11,925 bases of DNA from Clostridia bacterium (lineage in GTDB: Bacteria; Bacillota; Clostridia; Christensenellales; UBA1242). Of the stretch, positions 6,794 to 11,925 are shown piece by piece. The position numbers and the translations under genes were made by a program. Each line of letters begins with the position of its first letter. The first letter of the stretch is position 1. The stretch covers positions 1 through 11,925 of the forward strand of contig JAQVOQ010000030.1 in NCBI GenBank assembly GCA_028702545.1, written 5' to 3'. The notes under the pieces are model-generated. The model searched no databases, had not been told where the DNA came from, and saw only the letters and a program-made list of their open reading frames with translations.

Positions 6794-8885
6794 TGAATTT
6801 AGGACAAAAATTTGAAACAAAAATTGGCGGAAAAAGTGTAATCGTTGAAACAGGCAAATATGCACAACTACTAACGGTTCTTGCTTTATTAATTGCGAGG
6901 GTACGATGGTTATGGTTAATGTAACCATGTCTGATTTTCCAAGAGCAGGAGTTGATTTTTTTCCACTTAGCGTAGACTATGAAGAGAAAATGTATTCTAT
7001 TGGTAAAATACCGGGCGGTTTTAAAAAGCGTGAGGGAAGAGCAACTGATAAAGCTATTTTAACTTCAAGGCTAATTGATAGACCATTAAGACCACTATTT
7101 AAAAAAGGATTTTTTAACGATGTTAGTGTTACTGCAACAGTGTTATCTGTTAATCCTGATGTTGCACCTGAGCCACTTGCAATGTTTGGAAGCTCAATTG
7201 CATTATCAATATCTGATATTCCTTTTGAAGGACCAACAGGAAGCGTTAGTGTTGGACTGTTAGATGATAAATACATCATTAACCCAACTCCACTACAACT
7301 TGAAAAAAGTTTGATTGACTTAACAGTTTCTGGAACAAAAGACGCTATTTTAATGGTAGAAGCTGGAGCAAAAGAAGTAACCGAAAAACAAATGCTAGAT
7401 GCTATTTTATTTGCACATGTTGCTATTAAAGAGCAAGTTAAATTCCAAAATAAAATTGTTAAGGAAATTGGTAAAGCTAAATTAAAAAATATTGAATATT
7501 ATGAAATACCAAAAGAAATTGACAAAAAAGTTAGAGAATATGCTACTAAAAAAGTAGATAAAATTTTAAAACAATTTGATAGAGCAAAACGCCAAGAATT
7601 AGAAAAAGAATTAGAAAAAGAAATTGTTGAACATTTTGAAGACAAATTTGATGAAGAGTTAGGCAATATTAAAACTCATATTGGTAATGTTTTATACAAA
7701 CTTAAAAAAGAAAAAGTTAGAGAAAAAATATTAAACGAAAGCGTAAGACCAGATGGCAGAAGCATGACTGAAATTCGACCAATTTGGTGCGAAGTTGGCA
7801 TACTACCTAGAGTTCACGGCTCAGCAGTATTTACAAGAGGCTTAACTCAAGCTATGACTACTCTAACACTAGGCCCTATTAGCGATATGCAAAAACTAGA
7901 AGGCCTTGATGATGAAACAGAGAAGCGTTATATGCATCACTATAACTTTCCAGCCTATTCAGTAGGTGAATCTAAACCAAACAGAGGTCCAGGAAGAAGA
8001 GAAATAGGACATGGCGCATTAGCAGAGCGCGCACTAGTTCCAGTTTTACCGAGTGAGGAAGAATTCCCTTATGCTATTAGAACGGTATCTGAGGTACTTA
8101 GCTCAAACGGCTCAACTTCACAAGCATCAATTTGCGGTAGTACACTTGCGTTAATGGATGGTGGAGTGCCTATTAAAGCACCGGTTGCAGGTATTGCAAT
8201 GGGACTTATTAAAGAAAACAAAAAAGTTGGTATTTTAACAGATATTCAAGGATTAGAGGACTTTTTAGGAGATATGGACTTTAAAGTTGCAGGAACATCT
8301 AAGGGTATTACTGCTATTCAAATGGATATGAAAATAAAAGGTATTGATGAGCCAGTATTTATTGAAGCATTAGAACAAGCAAGAGTTGGCAGATTATTTA
8401 TTTTAGGTAAAATGCTAGAAGTATTAGATAAGCCAAGAACAGAACTTAGCGAATATGCACCTAAAATTACTAGTTTTAGTATTAACCCAGACAAAATTAG
8501 AGATGTTATAGGCTCAGGCGGAAAAATTATCAATCAAATTATTGCCGATACTGGTGTTAAAATTGACATTAGCGACGAAGGAACAGTATTTATTGCAACT
8601 CACGACGCTGCAATGGCTGCAAAAGCTAAAGAAATTATTATGGCTCTAACTCTAGAAGTTGAAGCAGGTCAAATTTATACAGGAAAAGTTGTTAAAGTAT
8701 TAGAATTTGGCGCATTTGTTAATTTTGCTCCGGGTAAAGATGGTATGGTTCACATATCAAAATTATCTAGTGAGAGAGTAGCAAAAGTTACAGATGTAGT
8801 AAATGAAGGCGACAAAGTTGAAGTTGAAGTAATTAAAATAGACCAAAAAGGTAGAGTTGACTTAAAACTTATTAAAAAATTTTAA
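6793..8885 (+). CDS. pnp: Polyribonucleotide nucleotidyltransferase (PNPase), frameshifted near codon 25
   Basis: A phosphorolytic 3'-5' exoribonuclease of RNA turnover, about 697 residues if the frame is repaired. The frame from ATG 6793 reads MNLGQKFETKIGGKSVIVET, then GKYAQ, a normal PNPase start, but ends at TAA 6922-6924 after the shift. The family continuation (TNGSCFINCEGTMVMV, then FFPLSVDYEEK) is in the -1 frame, open from 6849. The break maps to 6865-6872 and fits one missing base. The rest is intact: first RNase PH domain (GKIPGGFKKREGR, LIDRPLRPLF), helical linker, second RNase PH domain with HHYNFPAYSVGE, STSQASICGSTLALMDGG and the catalytic Asp pair in LGDMDFKVAG, then KH (VIGSGGKIINQI) and S1 (GAFVNFAPGKDGMVHISKL). 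It ends just after S1 without the usual acidic tail. An internal ATG at 6906 gives a 659-residue product lacking the first strands, with only a weak GAGGG upstream. Either a sequence error or a recent mutation is likely. Confidence 0.93.
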
Positions 8886-8925
8886 TAACTCCAATTAATT
8901 ACTAACAGATACAAAAAAAATATTG

Positions 8926-8955
8926 AAAAAACCACTAAATTTTAGTGGTTTTTTT
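8926..8955 (+). terminator. Rho-independent terminator after pnp
   Basis: ACCACTAA at 8931-8938 pairs with TTAGTGGT at 8942-8949 around a 3-nt loop. The stem can extend by A-T pairs from the preceding A-run at 8926-8930 to the T-run at 8950-8955. It lies 40 nt after the pnp stop. Confidence 0.85.
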
Positions 8956-9013
8956 CCTCATACTAAGCATTGTTAAAGCATATTTTATTATAAGCTAATT
9001 TAAGGAGTTTATA

Positions 9014-9727
9014 ATGAAAAACAAAAACTTTTTTGTTCATATTTTTAGTAATTTTGTTATTGCTTTAATTATAACATCTGTATTACTTGCAACTTCAACT
9101 TTAAATCCAACAAGATTAACGAGTGGAGAGGGTGACTGCGTAGCAATTTATAGGGGTAATTATGAAAATAACAATATTAGCTTTATGATTAATGTTTATT
9201 GGGGAAGCGAATATATTGAGCCGATGCTAGATGTATTAAAAGCTAATGATATTGCAGCAACTTTTTTTGTTGGCGGAACCTGGGCAAGCTCTAATACGGA
9301 ATTATTGCAAAAAATATTTGATGACGGACACGAGATTGCAAATCACGGCTATTACCACAAAGACCACACAAGAATAACAAGAGAACGCAATAAAGAAGAA
9401 ATATACATAACACACCAACTCATCAAAACACTTTTAAACTTTGATATGACACTATTTGCACCTCCTAGCGGTGCCTTTAACACGACGACTCTTGAGGTTG
9501 CCAATGAATTAGGCTATAAAACGATTATGTGGAGCAAGGACACAATAGATTGGCGAGACAAAGATAGCGATTTAGTATACAAGCGCGCTACTAAAAATCC
9601 GCAAAATGGAGATCTTATTTTAATGCACCCAACAGAACACACTTTAAATGCTCTCCAAAGTGTTATAGATTTTTATAAAACAAATAATTTTAATTTAACA
9701 GTTGTTTCTAATAATATTTTAAATTAG
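9014..9727 (+). CDS. Membrane-anchored or secreted polysaccharide deacetylase-fold protein, YlxY-like
   Basis: A 237-residue protein with an N-terminal hydrophobic segment (about 7-28, FFVHIFSNFVIALIITSVLL), acting as an uncleaved anchor or signal peptide, followed by a NodB (carbohydrate esterase 4) domain from about 55 to 230. Family landmarks: ATFFVGGTWASSN (82-94), GHEIANHGYYHKDH with H111 and H115, FAPPSGAFN (148-156), WSKDTIDW (173-180) and LILMHPT with H205. Motif 1, normally TFDD, reads FMINVYWG (58-64), so both Asp are gone, and the motif 3 Arg of RPPxG is Ala. These substitutions resemble the YlxY branch that follows pnp in Bacillus, so a peptidoglycan-deacetylase role is uncertain and the protein may be catalytically weak or non-catalytic. 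AAGGAG at 9002-9007 lies 6 nt before ATG. I see no convincing promoter after the pnp terminator. Confidence 0.85.
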   Translation: MKNKNFFVHIFSNFVIALIITSVLLATSTLNPTRLTSGEGDCVAIYRGNYENNNISFMINVYWGSEYIEPMLDVLKANDIAATFFVGGTWASSNTELLQKIFDDGHEIANHGYYHKDHTRITRERNKEEIYITHQLIKTLLNFDMTLFAPPSGAFNTTTLEVANELGYKTIMWSKDTIDWRDKDSDLVYKRATKNPQNGDLILMHPTEHTLNALQSVIDFYKTNNFNLTVVSNNILN

Positions 9728-9769
9728 TATTATACTTATAAATTAATTAAGTTATAATTTAGTAATACA

Positions 9770-9886
9770 AAAAAAATAAAAATCTATAAAAGTCGTTTAA
9801 AACTAATAGTTAAAAATAGACCAAATTATAAAACTGTCAGCTTTAACATTTTTGTAAAAGTTGGTAGCAAAAAAGAAGAAACATAA
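9770..9886 (+). pseudogene. Decayed N-terminal remnant of a second M16 peptidase gene
   Basis: Codons 9770-9883 followed by TAA 9884-9886 read KKIKIYKSRLKLIVKN, then RPNYKTVSFNIFVKVGSKKEET. Aligned without gaps from KIK, this matches the start of the intact M16 protein at 10045 (KIKTYPSGLRLVVEH, then IENYESVSFNMFVNTGSTSED): 19 of 37 positions are identical, with many conservative changes, and several Leu, Ser, Val, Asn and Gly codons differ synonymously. No ATG, GTG or TTG lies between the upstream in-frame stop (9755-9757) and the TAA, and the HxxEH zinc motif and everything after it are missing. A TATAAT at 9753-9758 may be a relic promoter element. The spacing and codon pattern suggest an old tandem paralogue that diverged as protein before being lost. 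It lies in the 317-bp gap 9728-10044, which otherwise holds only a terminator and a promoter. Confidence 0.75.
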
Positions 9887-9918
9887 ACAAAAGCAACAAT
9901 CTAAATTTTAATAAAACC

Positions 9919-9950
9919 AAAAAACGAAGTAATTCGTTTTTTTTATTTTT
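9919..9950 (+). terminator. Rho-independent terminator upstream of the M16 gene
   Basis: AAAAAACGAA at 9919-9928 pairs with TTCGTTTTTT at 9933-9942 around loop GTAA (10 bp, mostly A-T), and the T-run continues TTATTTTTTT. It probably ends the transcript of the deacetylase-like gene, passing through the remnant. Confidence 0.75.
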
Positions 9951-9966
9951 TTACTCACAATTTAAT

Positions 9967-9994
9967 TTGTTATTTTAAGCACTTATTGTATAAT
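9967..9994 (+). promoter_or_regulatory. Sigma-A-type promoter of the M16 peptidase gene
   Basis: TTGTTA at 9967-9972 and a perfect TATAAT at 9989-9994 are spaced by 16 nt. A second TATAAT at 10011-10016 lacks a good -35. The unit starts just after the terminator at 9919-9950, so the M16 gene appears to be transcribed independently. Confidence 0.65.
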
Positions 9995-10044
9995 GCAATT
10001 AGTAAAAGATTATAATAAAAATATAAATATATAGGAGAATTTTA

Positions 10045-11319
10045 ATGCAAAAAATAAAAACTTATCCGAGCGGATTAAGATTGGTTGTAGAACATATAGA
10101 AAATTATGAATCTGTAAGTTTTAATATGTTTGTAAATACTGGAAGCACAAGTGAAGATGATACTAATAGAGGTATTAGCCATTTTATTGAACATATGCTT
10201 TTTAAAGGAACAAAAAATAGAAGTTCAGTAGAAATTGTAACAAGACTAGATGCAATCGGTGCTTCTGTTAATGCTTATACTAGCAAAAAGGAAACTGTTT
10301 ATTATACTAAAAGCACAAAAGAAAGTTTGGCAGAGTGTATTAATATACTAAGCGATATGTATTTTAATTCAGTTTTTGACGAAAAAGAAATGGTAAGGGA
10401 AAGAAAAGTTGTTTGCGAAGAAATTGCAATGTACAAAGATAATCCAGCAGCAGTAGCAGATGAACTTGCTAATAGCACTTTTTATGCTGGAACTAAAATG
10501 GAATATGACATTGCCGGCTCAAAATCTAGCGTTAGAAATTTAACGAGAGAAAAAGTAGATGATTACATGGCAAAGCGTTACACACCTAATAATTTAATTT
10601 TATCGTTTGCTGGTAATATTACTATGGAAGAGGCGGAAAAATTTGTTTTAAATCATTTTGAAAATAAATTTAAATCAAAAGCAGAGCCAATACTAATTAA
10701 AACACCAGAAATATTGACCGTGCCAACAACTAAATATGTTAAAAAATTTAAAGACAATGAACAAGCGCAAATTGTAATAAGCTTTCCTAGTATCAATGTT
10801 CACGATGAAAGGTATTATGTGTTGAGCGTTTTTAACACTATTTGGGGCGGGGGAATGAGTAGCCGATTATTCCAAATAATTAGAGAAAAATTAGGGCTAG
10901 TTTATTCTGTTTATAGTAGCAATGAAAGTTCCAATTATGGCGGTAGTATTAATATTTATTTAGGCACAACTATGAAAAATGCCTCCGTTGCAGTTAGTGC
11001 ATTAAGAAAAGCAATGGATACTGTCGCTTGTGATGGAATAACTCAGCAAGAATTAATTGATGCTAAAACAAATATAATAAATAACTTAAAACTAAGATAT
11101 GAAAACACGGCCTATGTTTCACTTTATAATGCGAAAATGCTAGCACTGTTTGGATATGCATATAAAAAAGAAGATGTAATAAAAAATATAGAAAAAGTTA
11201 ACAAAAAGCAAGTTGATGAGTTAGCAACACAAATTTATTCTAGTCCTAACTATGTTATTAGTATGGTAGGCAAAGATATTAAGATAGACCTATTAAAGTG
11301 CTTCAAAAATGTAAAATAA
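10045..11319 (+). CDS. M16 family zinc metallopeptidase (YmxG/MlpA-like, pitrilysin superfamily)
   Basis: A 424-residue predicted processing peptidase. The inverted zinc motif HFIEH gives H46, E49 and H50, and the third ligand is in VVCEEIAMYKDNP (about E126), about 76 residues later as the family requires. The C-terminal M16 domain shows WGGGMSSRLFQIIREKLGLVYSVYSS, with the conserved Arg and Tyr. The length fits the roughly 410-420-residue bacterial group that acts as a two-domain protein. No signal peptide or membrane segment is visible, so it is probably cytoplasmic. AGGAG at 10033-10037 lies 7 nt before ATG. In Bacillus and Clostridia an M16 gene follows pnp and the deacetylase gene, as here; its physiological substrate is generally unknown. 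A degenerate copy of its N-terminus lies just upstream (9770-9886). Confidence 0.92.
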   Translation: MQKIKTYPSGLRLVVEHIENYESVSFNMFVNTGSTSEDDTNRGISHFIEHMLFKGTKNRSSVEIVTRLDAIGASVNAYTSKKETVYYTKSTKESLAECINILSDMYFNSVFDEKEMVRERKVVCEEIAMYKDNPAAVADELANSTFYAGTKMEYDIAGSKSSVRNLTREKVDDYMAKRYTPNNLILSFAGNITMEEAEKFVLNHFENKFKSKAEPILIKTPEILTVPTTKYVKKFKDNEQAQIVISFPSINVHDERYYVLSVFNTIWGGGMSSRLFQIIREKLGLVYSVYSSNESSNYGGSINIYLGTTMKNASVAVSALRKAMDTVACDGITQQELIDAKTNIINNLKLRYENTAYVSLYNAKMLALFGYAYKKEDVIKNIEKVNKKQVDELATQIYSSPNYVISMVGKDIKIDLLKCFKNVK

Positions 11320-11334
11320 TCAAATATTATAAAT

Positions 11335-11365
11335 AAAAAAGGCACTAAATTAAAAGTGCCTTTTT
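11335..11365 (+). terminator. Rho-independent terminator after the M16 gene
   Basis: GGCACT at 11341-11346 pairs with AGTGCC at 11355-11360 around an 8-nt A/T loop. The flanking A-run (11335-11340) can pair with T 11361-11365 to lengthen the stem, and more T-rich sequence follows. Confidence 0.85.
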
Positions 11366-11392
11366 CTTTTTTTCTTTTTTATGTTTTATTAA

Positions 11393-11422
11393 TTGAAAAC
11401 AAATTGTCCTTTATGCTATAAT
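11393..11422 (+). promoter_or_regulatory. Sigma-A-type promoter (extended -10) of the FtsK-like gene
   Basis: TTGAAA at 11393-11398 and TATAAT at 11417-11422 are separated by 18 nt, and TGC immediately precedes the -10, the same extended form as the rpsO promoter. It follows a strong terminator and leads to a TTG start 36 nt past the -10. Confidence 0.7.
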
Positions 11423-11458
11423 TAAACTTAGTTAATTATTATATTAAGGAGTGTTCCC

Positions 11459-11925
11459 TTGGCAGTTTATACTAATATTAATAGAAACGGAAAAAAACAA
11501 AAAAATAGACCTACTAGATCTTTTCCTGCAAAAAAAATTGGCATTGCTTTATTTGTTGTTGCAGGCATTGGTTCTATAGCACTATTTACTAATTTTTTAA
11601 CCTTTTTAAGAGTGTTTTTAATGGGCACTTTTGGTGTTTTTGCTTATGCTATATTCTCAAGCCTGTTTATAATTGCAAAGGCACTAGTAAGTGGCAAAAA
11701 GTATACTTTTGATAAAAAGTATGTGCTGTATTTGTCCCTTGCGTTAATTAGTTTTTTAAGCATTTTGCAAATGGCATTTTTAGGAGCAGGTGGTGCTACT
11801 AATTTTGCAGGATATATCGGAGATGTTTACGCTCTTCAAACAAGCGTAGGTGGCGTTTTTATAGCTTTCTTAACTTACACTATTATGCTGTTATTAAGTC
11901 AAGTAGGCGTATATGTTTTTTATAT
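11459..11925 (+). CDS. N-terminal membrane domain of a probable FtsK/SpoIIIE DNA translocase (3' end outside window)
   Basis: An open frame runs off the right edge after 155 codons. TTG 11459 is chosen because AAGGAG at 11446-11451 lies 7 nt upstream. The product starts with a short basic stretch (NRNGKKQKNRPTRSFPAKK) and then has four hydrophobic segments, at about residues 26-48, 52-78, 85-108 and 125-155. The second has LRVFLMGTFGVFAYAIFSSL and is followed by a Lys-rich loop, SGKKYTFDKKY; this resembles the start of the FtsK/SpoIIIE membrane domain, where a glycine-containing fLGtfG segment is typical. Position downstream of pnp and the M16 gene also fits spoIIIE/ftsK in Firmicutes. The motor and gamma domains that would prove it lie outside the window. 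An unrelated small membrane protein is the main alternative. Confidence 0.65.
   Translation, partial: MAVYTNINRNGKKQKNRPTRSFPAKKIGIALFVVAGIGSIALFTNFLTFLRVFLMGTFGVFAYAIFSSLFIIAKALVSGKKYTFDKKYVLYLSLALISFLSILQMAFLGAGGATNFAGYIGDVYALQTSVGGVFIAFLTYTIMLLLSQVGVYVFY

Noticed and set aside
6862..6880. Programmed -1 ribosomal frameshifting in pnp
   Set aside because: There is no X XXY YYZ slippery heptamer where homology places the switch (CAA CTA CTA ACG), slipping tRNAs would re-pair poorly, and PNPase is not known to use recoding.
6669..6928. Minus-strand open frames opposite the rpsO-pnp spacer
   Set aside because: They are rich in Phe, Leu and Ser because they read the polypurine tract backwards; they have no family motifs and overlap real genes and a terminator.
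8961..9013. Promoter for the deacetylase-like gene
   Set aside because: TTGTTA at 8970 and several TATTAT/TTATAA words occur, but none pair at 15-19 nt spacing.
1..11925. Mobile elements, CRISPR arrays, tRNA or rRNA genes
   Set aside because: I saw no spaced direct repeats, transposase motifs, terminal inverted repeats or tRNA-like cloverleaf sequences.

Overview
The window is a strongly AT-rich bacterial chromosome segment with every recognisable gene on the + strand. It has short intergenic gaps, purine-rich Shine-Dalgarno sites (GGAGG/AAGGAG), occasional TTG starts and T-tailed hairpin terminators. The gene set and order (secF-recJ-relA-hemZ, then rpsO-pnp-polysaccharide deacetylase-M16 peptidase-FtsK-like) match two conserved housekeeping neighbourhoods of Firmicutes, especially Clostridia. 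I infer an AT-rich, probably anaerobic clostridial-type organism but cannot name it. There is no tRNA, rRNA, CRISPR array or insertion sequence that I can see.

Layout. 1-262 is the C-terminal end of SecF (protein export). 324-6296 holds three closely spaced genes: recJ (ssDNA exonuclease), an RSH-type (p)ppGpp synthetase with a degenerate hydrolase domain, and hemZ (radical SAM). At 6312 a new transcription unit begins with a good extended -10 promoter and a GC-richer leader, which contains a perfect complement to the rpsO Shine-Dalgarno site. It encodes S15, followed by a terminator at 6692-6719. PNPase follows, preceded by a 37-nt uninterrupted purine tract, and its reading frame is broken by one base near codon 25. 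After a terminator comes a YlxY-like polysaccharide-deacetylase-fold protein. A 317-bp gap then contains a decayed N-terminal fragment of a second M16 peptidase, a terminator and a promoter. The intact M16 zinc peptidase, another terminator, an extended -10 promoter and the membrane-domain start of an FtsK/SpoIIIE-like protein close the window.

How the genes relate. The content is housekeeping: secretion, recombination/repair, stringent response, translation and RNA turnover, envelope maintenance and chromosome translocation. The most informative departures from the ordinary are the pnp frameshift, the loss of the hydrolase signature and an odd synthetase motif in the RSH protein, the M16 remnant, and the candidate S15 leader switch. 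I did not find a convincing wholly new system.
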